Shown piece by piece: positions 53,592 through 62,012 of a DNA stretch of 64,000 bases. The stretch comes from Pedobacter sp. PAMC26386 (lineage in GTDB: Bacteria; Bacteroidota; Bacteroidia; Sphingobacteriales; Sphingobacteriaceae): contig CP060294.1 in NCBI GenBank assembly GCA_014302835.1, positions 1,736,001 to 1,800,000 of the forward strand, read 5' to 3'. A model generated the notes under the pieces. The model had not been told where the DNA came from, searched no databases, and worked only from the letters and a program-made list of their open reading frames with translations. Each line of letters opens with the position of its first letter. The first letter of the stretch is position 1. A program made the translations under genes and the position numbers.

Positions 53592-53600
53592 TTTAATTGA

Positions 53601-55073
53601 TTACATTGTGATTTCCCGAAGAATTTTTATTGCATTGTGCATTTCAGTTTCCTTTAAAGAGGCGAACCCAAAACGAATTCCATTATGCTTTTGATCGGCA
53701 CCTTCATGATAAGCAGCCCCCGTAAATAATAAACCAGAGGAATGGGCTTTTGAAATTATGTCCCCTAAAGGATATTCTGGCTTAAATTTTAGCCAGAGTG
53801 CCATCCCTCCATGTGGTTTAGTAAAGTTTACAGCGTGAGAAAGTTCTTTCTGTATGCTCAATGCGGTATGATCACAACGCTCGCTATAAATCTTTTTCGA
53901 TTTCTTGATATGCCTGTCAAGTTCCCCACTGTTTATAATAGCTGACAAAGCTTCTTCCATCAGAGTATCCCCTCTTAAATCAATCAGTCTTTTCAAGTTT
54001 GTGGCCTGCGCAATAAAATTGGCGGGGCCTATTAAATAACCTATTCTGCAAGAAGGAGCTAAAAGTTTGGTAAAAGAACCAATATAGAGCACATTACTAT
54101 CATGATCTGAGCTGGCCAGAGGAAGAACCGGGCTGTTATTATAGTGAAAATCATAATCGTAGTCATCCTCTATAACAGGCAATTGATATGATCTTATCAA
54201 TTCAAGTAATCTAGTCCTTCGGGACTGGCTCATAGTTACCGTTGTAGGATGATGATGGTGAGGAATAACATAAAGCAAACTGATTTTAAAGCTTTTCAAG
54301 GCGTTCTCAACTCCATTAATATCTATTCCGTCTTGATCAACATGGATACGGATAAGATTCGCACCCATCTGCTTAAAGACCTCGTCAGCGATATAATAGC
54401 TTGGATCACTAACCAATACGTTATCACCTGGTTTAAGAATCATAGCAGCTGCTAGATAGATAGCCATTTGAGCACCTCTGGTAATCAATAGATTATCAGT
54501 TGAGATATTCAGACCTCTTGAATTATTCAGAAAATTAACGGTTGAATCTTTTAATGCCGGTGTTCCACCAAAATCTTTAAGTGACATCAGTTTTTTGAGT
54601 TTCGTACCTTGAAGCAATTTTCGGTATTCTTTAAACATGCTATCAAATGGTGCTAGATCAGCATCAGGGAAGCCATCATTTACAACAATTGATAAACGTT
54701 TTAATGGAAAATGATTAGCTGTCGGCCCAGGAATATTCTGTTTAAAATTGAATTTTGCAGGACTGGAATAAGTACGATTTTTTCCGTCTTCCTGAAAGGA
54801 TCTTGGTTTTATTAATGGTAGATTGAGTGATACTCTGATTCCGATTCTGGGCAAAGGTTCAATCCAATCCTGAGTAATTAGTTCTTCATAAGCAGCAACA
54901 ATTGTATTGCGATGTTTATCAAGCAAAGAGGCCATTTCCCTTGTACTAGGTAAAAAAGTTCCTGGCTGCAACACTCCATCACTTATCATAACAACAAGTT
55001 GATCAGAAACTTGCCTATATACAGCCGTAGTACTACTTTCGTCAATTACTATTAGGGTTTTAAAAGGGAGCAT
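53601..55073 (-). CDS. MocR/GabR-type PLP-dependent transcriptional regulator (second copy)
   Basis: 490 residues: GntR winged helix (about 12-75, TFLPSTREMASLLDKHRNTI, then VAAYEELITQDWIEP) and an aminotransferase-like domain. PLP-binding features are IGSFTKLLAPSCRIGYL (Lys) and LPVIEDDYDYDFHY (Asp). It is a distant paralogue of the MocR at 22.6-24.0 kb. It is divergent from the DoxX and GNAT genes, its likely targets. It cannot be the missing aminoadipate aminotransferase without losing its DNA-binding role. Confidence 0.93.
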   Translation of the reverse strand: MLPFKTLIVIDESSTTAVYRQVSDQLVVMISDGVLQPGTFLPSTREMASLLDKHRNTIVAAYEELITQDWIEPLPRIGIRVSLNLPLIKPRSFQEDGKNRTYSSPAKFNFKQNIPGPTANHFPLKRLSIVVNDGFPDADLAPFDSMFKEYRKLLQGTKLKKLMSLKDFGGTPALKDSTVNFLNNSRGLNISTDNLLITRGAQMAIYLAAAMILKPGDNVLVSDPSYYIADEVFKQMGANLIRIHVDQDGIDINGVENALKSFKISLLYVIPHHHHPTTVTMSQSRRTRLLELIRSYQLPVIEDDYDYDFHYNNSPVLPLASSDHDSNVLYIGSFTKLLAPSCRIGYLIGPANFIAQATNLKRLIDLRGDTLMEEALSAIINSGELDRHIKKSKKIYSERCDHTALSIQKELSHAVNFTKPHGGMALWLKFKPEYPLGDIISKAHSSGLLFTGAAYHEGADQKHNGIRFGFASLKETEMHNAIKILREITM

Positions 55074-55327
55074 CTATTTTACACATTATAAAAACCACCC
55101 GTGCAGGGCTTAAAAATTAAAGGTACACTATTTACTTATACTGTATAAATCATATTGTCTGTTATGTAAAGTATATTATTTATCCTATATGAATCCTGTT
55201 CTTTATTCTGCCGGCTTTTAATAGCTTAACAAATGGAAATTTCCTTTCTGGACTATTTCGATAAGCGGATCTGGTACATGAAACCAACAAAATCATAGTG
55301 TAATTTTGGAATATCAAATTAATAGAA
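55074..55327. promoter_or_regulatory. Divergent region between MocR and DoxX genes
   Basis: Contains a 13-bp dyad TTATAC-T-GTATAA (55136-55148), a perfect GGAAATTTCC palindrome near 55237, and TAATTTTG (55301-55308), an exact -7 box 20 bp before the doxX start. A 21-codon open frame (55233-55298) has no support as a gene. The dyad is a candidate MocR site. Confidence 0.4.
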
Positions 55328-55774
55328 ATGAAAAATGAATTTTCGATACCACAACTATTTTTAAGGTTGGCGTTGGGATTAGGTTATATCCTTCCCATTT
55401 TAGATCGTCTGGGAATTTTAGGACCCGCAGGCACAAACAATATAGCCTGGGGTAACTGGGAAAACTTTATCAGTTATACCAATACCCTGCTCCCATTTTT
55501 AGGCAAGCCTGCGGCTGGCTTCATGGGGCTGATTGCAACCATTGCAGAGGGAGTTTTTGCTATCCTGTTAATTACAGGTTATAAAACGAGGTTGACTGCA
55601 CAAGGCAGTTTTCTGTTAACCCTAACCTTTGGTCTTTGCATGGCTGTCTTTGCAGGTATAAAAGCACCATTTAATTATTCTGTGTTCGCGGATAGTGCAG
55701 CTAGTCTTTTATTGGCCTCTATTCCTGTATATAAATGGAGTCTGGATAATTATCTTTCTAAGGAGACATTATAA
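55328..55774 (+). CDS. DoxX-like integral membrane protein
   Basis: 148 residues with four membrane helices and the DoxX-like start PQLFLRLALGLGYILPILDRLG. Related proteins are linked to quinone or sulfur redox processes and to stress resistance, but the function is not fixed. It is 38 bp before the GNAT gene and opposite a MocR regulator, so the two form a small regulated unit. Confidence 0.85.
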   Translation: MKNEFSIPQLFLRLALGLGYILPILDRLGILGPAGTNNIAWGNWENFISYTNTLLPFLGKPAAGFMGLIATIAEGVFAILLITGYKTRLTAQGSFLLTLTFGLCMAVFAGIKAPFNYSVFADSAASLLLASIPVYKWSLDNYLSKETL

Positions 55775-55812
55775 ACAACCAATTACAGCTGTATACAAAC
55801 ACTATTTATATA

Positions 55813-56244
55813 ATGGAAATACTAATATTAAAACCAACAGACGATTTGTCAAAATTATGGAATGTCTTAAGTGCCTTCCGTACTAATTTAGTAATTGATA
55901 CCTATCAGCAGGAATTGTCGGAAATGATAGAGGATGGCTTTCATTTAATCTATATTTCAGATAATAAAGTGATTGCTGGATTTGCCGGATACCGCTATGT
56001 ACATAAGCTATTTACGGGAAAAACGATATACATTGATGACTTGTTTACACTACCTCAATATCGGGGTAAAGGTTATGCTGCTGCTTTACTTGATTATATC
56101 CACAAAGAAGCAGAAGCAACTGGTATGAATAAAGTTGAGCTGGATAGCGGACCAACCAGGAATGATGCACATAGGTTGTATTTGAACAATAGATATATTA
56201 TTTCCAGCATGCATTTTTCGCGTCCGGTCTCTCCTGATAAATAA
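55813..56244 (+). CDS. GNAT family N-acetyltransferase
   Basis: 143 residues. Motif A is LPQYRGKGYAAALLDYI (about 78-94), giving the acetyl-CoA loop, and the domain ends with NDAHRLYLNNRYIISSMHFS. It acetylates an unknown amine; MocR control suggests an amine-related substrate. The fold is complete, and a terminator lies 50 bp downstream. Confidence 0.9.
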   Translation: MEILILKPTDDLSKLWNVLSAFRTNLVIDTYQQELSEMIEDGFHLIYISDNKVIAGFAGYRYVHKLFTGKTIYIDDLFTLPQYRGKGYAAALLDYIHKEAEATGMNKVELDSGPTRNDAHRLYLNNRYIISSMHFSRPVSPDK

Positions 56245-56296
56245 CTTAAATCATCCCATTATAAATGCATACAATTTATAAAAATACTTAAATACG

Positions 56297-56330
56297 AGAA
56301 AAGCCTCTAAAAAAATTAAGAGGCTTTTCT
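56297..56330. terminator. Bidirectional terminator between GNAT and fasciclin genes
   Basis: AGAAAAGCCTCT (56297-56308) pairs perfectly with AGAGGCTTTTCT (56319-56330) across a 10-nt A-rich loop. The two genes converge on it. Confidence 0.75.
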
Positions 56331-56349
56331 GATATAAATATACTATAAT

Positions 56350-56928
56350 CTATTTTGGCATTAATACAGTATTCACAACATGAATCACCCCATTTTTCTG
56401 ATAAACATCAGCAATAGTTACTGTACTCATTCCACCTTTTTCATCTTTCAGTACTAACTTTTTACCTTCCATCCATGCCCATAGCTTTCCACCTTCAACA
56501 GTAGTTAACTCAGCTTTACCTTTTCCTTTTTTGATAGCAGCGACAATGGCTTTACTATCCATTTTACCAGCAACAACATGGTAAGTAAGAATTTTAGTCA
56601 GGGTTGCTTTGTTTTCAGGTTTAACTAAAGTTGCAACAGTACCTTTAGGCAATTTATCAAAAGCCTCATTAGTAGGTGCAAATACCGTAAACGGGCCTGC
56701 TCCTTTTAAAGTTTCCACTAAGCCAGCAGCTTTAACAGCAGCAACCAATGTAGTATGGTCTTTAGAATTTACCGCATTATCAATAATGTCTTTTGTAGGA
56801 TACATTGCTGCACCACCCACCATTTTGGTATCGCCAGACATCGTCATTTTTGATTGTGCCTGAACTTGTGTTTGTGAAGCAAATGCGATAGCTACTAAAG
56901 CAAATGCCGATATAAATGTTTTTTTCAT
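56350..56928 (-). CDS. Secreted fasciclin-domain protein
   Basis: 192 residues from the ATG at 56928; an upstream ATG eight codons away is also open but disturbs the signal peptide. After a signal peptide ending VQAQS comes one FAS1 domain (about 55-190), with LVETLKGAGPFTVFAPTNEAFDKLP and ILTYHVVAGKMDSKAI. FAS1 domains mediate adhesion or matrix contacts. It appears monocistronic, with the shared terminator downstream. Confidence 0.92.
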   Translation of the reverse strand: MKKTFISAFALVAIAFASQTQVQAQSKMTMSGDTKMVGGAAMYPTKDIIDNAVNSKDHTTLVAAVKAAGLVETLKGAGPFTVFAPTNEAFDKLPKGTVATLVKPENKATLTKILTYHVVAGKMDSKAIVAAIKKGKGKAELTTVEGGKLWAWMEGKKLVLKDEKGGMSTVTIADVYQKNGVIHVVNTVLMPK

Positions 56929-57056
56929 TTTGGTTTTGATATTTAACCACATTTACGACAGATGATGTGGTATTGGTTTTCAAAAGATCGAAAAATTAAT
57001 GCAACTAATAGATTATTACCTATTTAAAAACATAGTATGCGGTGCTTGTTAAGAAC

Positions 57057-57470
57057 TTATTTCGGATTAAAAAGGCTTTCTAATTTATTCAGTAATTCCT
57101 CTCCAGTTAAATTTTTGGCGATTATTTTTCCTTCGGGATCTATTGAAAAATTACTTGGAATAGATCCAATTCTGTAATTACTTGAAATAGCATTATCCTA
57201 TCCCTTTAAGTCAGATAGATGATCCCAATTTAATTTGTCAGTTCTAATAGCCTTTATCCAAGCTTCCTTTTTACTATCTAAGGAAACACTTAATATTTCA
57301 AAATTATTTTTATGAAAGGCATTATAGGCTTTTACTAAATTAAGATTATCAGCTCTGCAAGGAGTACACCAGGATGCCCAGAAATCAACCTCTTTACCCC
57401 ATGAATTCTTTCTTAAATTTTCAGGTATCAAATTAAACAATCTTACAACTTCTGTATCAGAAAGAGCTTT
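57057..57470 (-). pseudogene. TlpA/ResA-like thioredoxin protein, decayed
   Basis: Read on the minus strand, VDFWASWCTPCRADN holds the CxxC active site of a TlpA-type thioredoxin. A TAG at 57198-57200 stops the frame after LSDLKG, where relatives have Trp (TGG). The frame then continues intact with DNAISSNYRIGSIPSNFSI up to a TAA at 57057. Upstream, SWGKE is fused straight to VDFWASWC, so a linker and the first strands are deleted, and the N-terminal part is gone. One deletion, one nonsense change and a missing 5' end indicate a pseudogene. Confidence 0.75.
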
Positions 57471-57502
57471 TTATAATTTCTAAACAGCCAAATACCAGGC
57501 AC

Positions 57503-57534
57503 AAAAAAACCGGTTATCGTGATGATAACCGGTT
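57503..57534 (-). terminator. Terminator of the ferritin gene
   Basis: AACCGGTTATC (57508-57518) pairs perfectly with its complement at 57524-57534 over a 5-nt loop. On the minus strand the stem is followed by a T run (A run at 57503-57509). It starts about 23 bp after the ferritin stop. Confidence 0.85.
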
Positions 57535-57556
57535 CTATATCTATGTTTCTTACAAA

Positions 57557-58087
57557 CTATGCTTCGCTGTCGTAAACGATACCGCCAACATGTTTGTCGA
57601 TTTGCCATCTTCCAGTACCTTCTTCGCCGATAACGTCGAACAATTCAAGGGCACGTCTAGCTTTGTATTCTTCTTCACGTTGTTCTTTGAAGAACCAGTT
57701 TAAGAATTCAACAGTAATGTAATCCTGCTCTTTATGGCAGTTAGCTGCGATATTCTTAAGAGACTGAGTTACACTAATTTCCTGATCTAAAGCTTCTTCG
57801 AAAACTTCTCTGAAAGAGTTGTATTCAATTTTGATGTTAGAAATTTCAGGAGAGATAGCAGTACCGCCCATATCTAAAACATATTTATAAAGTTTAAGCT
57901 GGTGTTGTCTTTCTTCGTCTGATTGTTTAAAGAAATAGTCAGATGAGAAATCATAACCATGCTGGTTACACCATGATGCCATTGCTAAATATGCTGATGA
58001 AGCCTGAGCTTCTTTTTTTATCTGTTGATTTAAGAGTTTCTCTACTTCTGTAGAAAGCAAACACTTAACACGGATGATATCTTTCAT
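57557..58087 (-). CDS. ftnA: Non-haem ferritin
   Basis: 176 residues in a four-helix bundle. Ferroxidase-site residues occur in EAQASSAYLAMASWC (Glu, Tyr), SDEERQHQ (Glu, His), EEALDQEISVTQS and NWFFKEQREEE (Glu, Gln). No haem-ligand pattern of bacterioferritin is seen. It stores iron and limits Fenton damage. Monocistronic, with a good terminator downstream. Confidence 0.94.
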   Translation of the reverse strand: MKDIIRVKCLLSTEVEKLLNQQIKKEAQASSAYLAMASWCNQHGYDFSSDYFFKQSDEERQHQLKLYKYVLDMGGTAISPEISNIKIEYNSFREVFEEALDQEISVTQSLKNIAANCHKEQDYITVEFLNWFFKEQREEEYKARRALELFDVIGEEGTGRWQIDKHVGGIVYDSEA

Positions 58088-58193
58088 ATGATTGATTTTA
58101 ATAATTACCTCTTTCGTATAACAAAAGTAGTGCTATAAATCAATTTACATGCATTTAAAAGAAATATGGAAAGATTCTAAGTCTAAAGAAAGA

Positions 58194-58559
58194 TTAGACT
58201 GCCAGGCTGTAAACCCTATCGTGTAAAATACGATTCAGTTCAAGCATTACAAAGGTTCCTTCGATCAGTTCTTTGAATGCGATAATCTCTAATAAGGTTA
58301 AAACGTAGCAATGATCACAAGCACAGATAAAAACGATTTCAAGATCAGGTGCTTTATCAGAATTTAGTAATAAAGCCTCGATATCGATACCGTAAATGGC
58401 CTTTCTGAGTTTCATGATCGAACGATAATCAAAACGATTATTATGTCCTGCAAAGTCAACATACCAGCATTTTTTAGAATCCGACTGAAACACAGATCCG
58501 TTCCTGGTTTGGAATACTTCTAATAAATCAACTGATGGTGCTACGGCTACGTTTTGCAT
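58194..58559 (-). CDS. Conserved-looking hypothetical protein
   Basis: 121 residues from the ATG at 58559 (a second ATG two codons upstream, at 58565, is equally possible). The protein is mixed alpha/beta with FVCACDHC-like cysteines (ICACDHCYVLTLLEI, about 85-99) and a DYRSIMKLRKAIYGIDI stretch. No signal peptide or membrane segment. I do not recognise the family. It is just upstream of the ferritin gene on the same strand, 106 bp away; a metal-related role is only a guess. Confidence 0.65.
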   Translation of the reverse strand: MQNVAVAPSVDLLEVFQTRNGSVFQSDSKKCWYVDFAGHNNRFDYRSIMKLRKAIYGIDIEALLLNSDKAPDLEIVFICACDHCYVLTLLEIIAFKELIEGTFVMLELNRILHDRVYSLAV

Positions 58560-58771
58560 TAACATTAAGGATTATAATGCAAATATTCACATTATTTAGA
58601 CTTGATACAAATAAATTCATAAAATAATTTGAACATTTTTAAAATATTCCTCTTTTGTGTACGATAAAATACAAATTTCCCTACCTTGTTCACACCTAAA
58701 CTCTAACCTTATTTACTGGGATTTACCCCCAATAAACAATTTGAAAAACATTAATTTTAATCCTTACCCCT

Positions 58772-59272
58772 ATGTATCGTAGTATTGAAGATTTCGAAAA
58801 TGACTGGAAGAACGAAGAGAATAGTACACTTCAAATATTCCGCAACATTACGGATGAAACTAAATCCATCAAAATCCACGAAAATGTAAGAGCTCTTGAT
58901 AGATTAGCCTGGCACATTACCCAGACTATACCTGAAATGGGATTACACGCTGGTTTGATGACAGAAAATTTGCTTGATGGACTGCCAATACCAGAAAGCT
59001 TTGAAGAAATAATTAAGATCTACCAAGAGTATAATACTGTTCTTCTTAAAAGAGTGAAGTCTAAATGGACAGACTCAATTTTAAGCGATACAGTAAACAT
59101 GTATGGTCAGGATTGGACTAAAGGACAAGTACTATCCGTATTTGTGGCTCATCAGACTCATCACCGTGCTCAAATGACAGTAGTGATGCGCATGGTAGGT
59201 TTGCCAGTACCAGGAGTATATGGCCCTGCTAAAGAAGAATGGGCAGACATGGGTGTACCAGCAATGGATTAA
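58772..59272 (+). CDS. DinB/YfiT-fold putative metal-dependent protein
   Basis: 166 residues with the DinB-superfamily four-helix fold (unrelated to DinB polymerase). Likely metal ligands are His in LDRLAWHITQ (about residue 48) and the His cluster in VAHQTHHRAQM (about 128-134). Members are thiol transferases or metal hydrolases of unknown substrate. It forms a single-gene unit ended by a strong terminator. Confidence 0.85.
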   Translation: MYRSIEDFENDWKNEENSTLQIFRNITDETKSIKIHENVRALDRLAWHITQTIPEMGLHAGLMTENLLDGLPIPESFEEIIKIYQEYNTVLLKRVKSKWTDSILSDTVNMYGQDWTKGQVLSVFVAHQTHHRAQMTVVMRMVGLPVPGVYGPAKEEWADMGVPAMD

Positions 59273-59290
59273 GCCATTTTCATCTAATTG

Positions 59291-59325
59291 AAAAAGCCTG
59301 AACATTTGATTTGTTCAGGCTTTTT
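59291..59325 (+). terminator. Terminator after the DinB-fold gene
   Basis: AAAAAGCCTGAACA (59291-59304) pairs perfectly with 59312-59325 across a 7-nt loop, followed by further T. It can also act for the convergent AraC-type gene. Confidence 0.85.
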
Positions 59326-59379
59326 TTGTTTGGAAACAAAGCAGAGCTCTATGGGCAAACAGTTAAATAGCTGCTAAAA

Positions 59380-60282
59380 TCAAACATTTCTAAAGTACCC
59401 CGGTGTATAGGCAGTTTGCTTCTTAAAGAAGTTATTGAAATGCGCGGCTTCTTCAAAACCAAGACAGTAACCAATTTCAGAAATATTCCAGTCCGTATGT
59501 TTTAATAAAGACTTAGCTTCCGTTAATACACGCTCAGAAATCAGGTCTGTAGTTGTTTTACCAGTTGTTACCTTGATAGACCTGTTTAAATGATTGACAT
59601 GTACTGCAAGCTTCTCAGCGAAGTCTTTAGCAGAACGAAGTGAGAATCTCTGAGAAGGTGTTTCAATAGGAAACTGACGCTCTAATAGCTCCGTGAATAC
59701 AGCAGTTATTCTGGATTGTGCATTTGGGTGCTGATAAAGATTCTCTGAAGGTTCTGATTTCAGCGCATAATGGGTTAATTCAGTTACATAATTACGCAGC
59801 AGATCATATTTGAATACATAATCAGAATTGATTTCTTCCAGCATTTTCTCATATATCGTAGCAACGAATTGTTCCTGGGTATCATTAAGAAAGTAAGCAG
59901 GCTTCCCTCCTATACTAAACATCGGCAGTTCGTTCAGGCTTCCACGGATTTTTTCAGTAAAGAAAGATTCAGTAAATATGCAGAAATAGCCCGTAGTGTC
60001 ATCAGAAAGCGCCTGAACAGTATAAGGAACGTTCGGATTAAAAAATATTAACGTAGTACCTTTGATAACAATGCTTTTATCCGCGTAGTGATATAAATAC
60101 TCTCCACGCACAAGGCTGACCTTATAAAAGTCTCTGCGGCTGTAGGTAACAGGTGTAGCAGATGGCCCATGGCAATCCTCAATACGGAAAACATTAAAAT
60201 GCCCTACACCATTCTGTAAGGTCTGTGGAACACTATTAAACTTTTGCTGATAAAAGTGTTCTAATGTTTGTGTCTTATCCAT
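59380..60282 (-). CDS. AraC family transcriptional regulator
   Basis: 300 residues: an N-terminal cupin-like sensing domain (about 30-150) and a C-terminal double helix-turn-helix (about 205-298) ending with the AraC signature WNISEIGYCLGFEEAAHFNN and FFKKQTAYTPGYFR. The first recognition helix is in AKDFAEKLAVHVNHLNRS. Its target is unknown; a direct-repeat pair upstream suggests autoregulation. It is divergent from the MsrB gene. Confidence 0.93.
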   Translation of the reverse strand: MDKTQTLEHFYQQKFNSVPQTLQNGVGHFNVFRIEDCHGPSATPVTYSRRDFYKVSLVRGEYLYHYADKSIVIKGTTLIFFNPNVPYTVQALSDDTTGYFCIFTESFFTEKIRGSLNELPMFSIGGKPAYFLNDTQEQFVATIYEKMLEEINSDYVFKYDLLRNYVTELTHYALKSEPSENLYQHPNAQSRITAVFTELLERQFPIETPSQRFSLRSAKDFAEKLAVHVNHLNRSIKVTTGKTTTDLISERVLTEAKSLLKHTDWNISEIGYCLGFEEAAHFNNFFKKQTAYTPGYFRNV

Positions 60283-60336
60283 AATATGAATTTAAGCAAA
60301 ATAATGAACAAATATAGCTTGATCAGGTATTATGAC

Positions 60337-60374
60337 AATTGCGCTATTCAAACCGTTAATTGCAAAATTCAAAC
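60337..60374. promoter_or_regulatory. Direct-repeat pair, candidate AraC operator
   Basis: AATTGCGCTATTCAAAC (60337-60353) and AATTGCAAAATTCAAAC (60358-60374) are 14/17 identical and 21 bp apart. AraC-type monomers bind direct repeats with this two-turn spacing. The pair is 55-92 bp upstream of the regulator start. A second repeat, CAATTGTAAA, occurs at 60390 and 60417. Confidence 0.55.
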
Positions 60375-60473
60375 AATAAGATAAAGATACAATTGTAAAG
60401 ATATCATCATAATAGGCAATTGTAAATCCGGGTATCTCCTATCCTCGTTTATAATCCTATCAAATACAGAATT

Positions 60474-60947
60474 ATGAAACACATAGCAAGTATGACAATC
60501 ATCCTCCTGATGTTCTTAAGCGCATGCGGACAGCAGGCAGGAAAACAGAAGAAATACCCTATTACAAAAACAGATACAGAGTGGAAAAAGTTACTTAGTC
60601 CAACTGCTTATCAGATCATGGTAGAGCGAGGGACAGAAAGACCCTACCATAACGCATATTACAATAACCATGAAAAAGGGATATATGTGAGTGCGGCTAC
60701 CGGCGAACCATTATTTAGTTCAGATGACAAATACGATTCAGGAACAGGCTGGCCAAGTTTCACTAAACCTATAAATAGTAATGCAGTAGAAATAGTGAGT
60801 GATAATTCGCTTGGGATGTCCAGAGATGAAATTGTCGAGGCAAAAACAGGGCTTCACCTGGGGCATGTGTTCGATGACGGGCCAAAGGATAAAGGCGGAT
60901 TGAGGTATTGCATGAACTCAGGAGCCTTTAAATTCATCAAAAAGTAG
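60474..60947 (+). CDS. msrB: Lipoprotein peptide-methionine (R)-S-oxide reductase
   Basis: 157 residues with a lipoprotein signal ending LSAC (Cys18), so it acts in the periplasm or outer membrane. SelR/MsrB motifs are YDSGTGWPSF (87-96), GLHLGHVFDDGP (126-137) and RYCMNSGAFKF with catalytic Cys146. The zinc-binding CxxC pairs are missing: the first reads SAATG. Repair of oxidised Met in exported proteins is likely. It is divergent from the AraC gene. Confidence 0.93.
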   Translation: MKHIASMTIILLMFLSACGQQAGKQKKYPITKTDTEWKKLLSPTAYQIMVERGTERPYHNAYYNNHEKGIYVSAATGEPLFSSDDKYDSGTGWPSFTKPINSNAVEIVSDNSLGMSRDEIVEAKTGLHLGHVFDDGPKDKGGLRYCMNSGAFKFIKK

Positions 60948-61052
60948 GTTTTTGAGGGTTTAATTGCATTTTTTATAATTCATAATGAGGTTGTTAAACA
61001 ATTATGCGAGGGCATTGTTTGCAGAAATCAACATTATTTGTACTTTTGTCGC

Positions 61053-61142
61053 GGAGAGTTGGCAGAGTGGTCGATTGCGGCAGTCTTGAAAACTGTTGAC
61101 TTGTCAAAGGGTCCGCGGGTTCGAATCCCCCACTCTCCGCCA
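61053..61142 (+). tRNA. tRNA-Ser (anticodon UGA)
   Basis: 90 nt including an encoded CCA. The acceptor GGAGAGT (61053-61059) pairs with ACTCTCC (61132-61138), then G and CCA. The anticodon loop CTTGAAA gives UGA. The long variable arm (GTTGACTTGTCAAAGGGTCC) is the serine type, and GGTTCGAATCC is the T loop. Confidence 0.95.
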
Positions 61143-61146
61143 ACAG

Positions 61147-61181
61147 AAATGCTGTTTATCGTAAGATAAATAGCATTTTTT
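61147..61181 (+). terminator. Terminator right after tRNA-Ser
   Basis: A 14-bp stem (61147-61160 with 61165-61178, one G-U pair) has a GTAA tetraloop and a T run. It starts 5 nt after the tRNA and its 3' arm overlaps the next, larger hairpin. Confidence 0.75.
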
Positions 61182-61236
61182 GTTTCCATCCAGTTCTGAG
61201 CTTTTTAGCTCAAGACTGGATGGAAACAAAAAATGC
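61173..61236. repeat. 64-nt near-perfect hairpin downstream of tRNA-Ser
   Basis: A 30-bp inverted repeat (61173-61202 and 61207-61236, two mismatches, TTTT loop). Its 5' arm reuses the T-rich 3' arm of the tRNA terminator, and its 3' end starts a third hairpin (AAAATGC at 61230-61236 with GCATTTT at 61254-61260). The nesting is more than a terminator needs. It may be a palindromic repeat unit or structured RNA. The 50 bp after it (61261-61310) show no gene. Confidence 0.7.
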
Positions 61237-61310
61237 GTATGAGCGCAGCGAAAGCATTTTGTTGAGGCCTCCCCCCTAAGGGATCAGCGAGAGTAACGGG
61301 CTAATCCACA

Positions 61311-61910
61311 TTGAAGGATATAGATACCTCCAGGCAGCATTTGGCAGGAAATGAAATAGATCTGCTTTTACTGGACCTCAACCTGAACGGCCAGGATGGT
61401 TTTGGAATACTTCAGCATTTAAGTGCGGAATCTTTTCATACTGTTATTATTTCCGCACAGAAAGAAAAAGCTATCGAGGCCTTTGAATATGGTGTGGTCG
61501 ATTTTGTTCCGAAACCTTTTGACCTGCCGAGACTAGAACTCGCTATTAACCGAGTTAAAGGTCAGTTATATCCTGAAAAGAGAGAGCTGAGATATTTGTC
61601 AGTTAAGCAGAAAGGGCAAGTAAAGTTGCTAAAGATTGAGGATGTCCTTTATTTCAGGGGTTCGGATATTTATTCCGAGATCCATCTCAGGAATGGTGAA
61701 ACATTACTCCATGATAAGACTTTGGAAAAGCTCTCACAGCTTTTGGGGAACTCATTTGAAAGAATACATAAGTCCTATCTGGTTGCCTTTCCAGAGATTG
61801 ACAAGTTAATTTTCAAAAACGGCGGGAGTCCTGGCGTTAAATTAATGAATGGGAAAGAACTTCCTGTTGGGAGAACTCGCTATATGGCTTTAAAGAAAAA
61901 ATTGATTTAA
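61311..61910 (+). pseudogene. LytTR response regulator lacking the start of its receiver domain
   Basis: 199 codons from a TTG at 61311. It begins in mid-receiver: DLLLLDLNLNGQDGF has the phospho-acceptor Asp near residue 22, and VVDFVPKPFDLPRLE the conserved Lys. The first 40 or so residues with the acidic pair are missing, and an in-frame TAA sits 3 codons upstream. The LytTR DNA-binding domain (about 95-195, with FERIHKSYLVA and LPVGRTRY) is intact. A truncated, probably inactive, gene; no sensor kinase gene is adjacent. Confidence 0.75.
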
Positions 61911-62012
61911 AGAAGGTTAATTTACCGATTGGGATAATATTTACGGGGGTTGAGATCATAAAATATAAAGTGTGACTTACCTCGAGCATTTTTGTACCAT
62001 ACTCAAACGAAG

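Noticed and set aside
53601..55073. MocR protein as the missing aminoadipate aminotransferase
   Set aside because: It keeps a complete GntR DNA-binding domain and is not in the lysine operon.
55233..55298. 21-codon open frame as a leader peptide
   Set aside because: No ribosome-binding site, no codon pattern and no regulatory structure around it.
58772..59272. DinB-fold gene as a DNA polymerase
   Set aside because: It is 166 residues with the DinB/YfiT helical metal-binding fold and no polymerase motifs; the name is shared by accident.
61311..61910. Intact two-component regulator
   Set aside because: The receiver lacks its first strands and acidic pair, with an in-frame stop just upstream and no kinase gene beside it.
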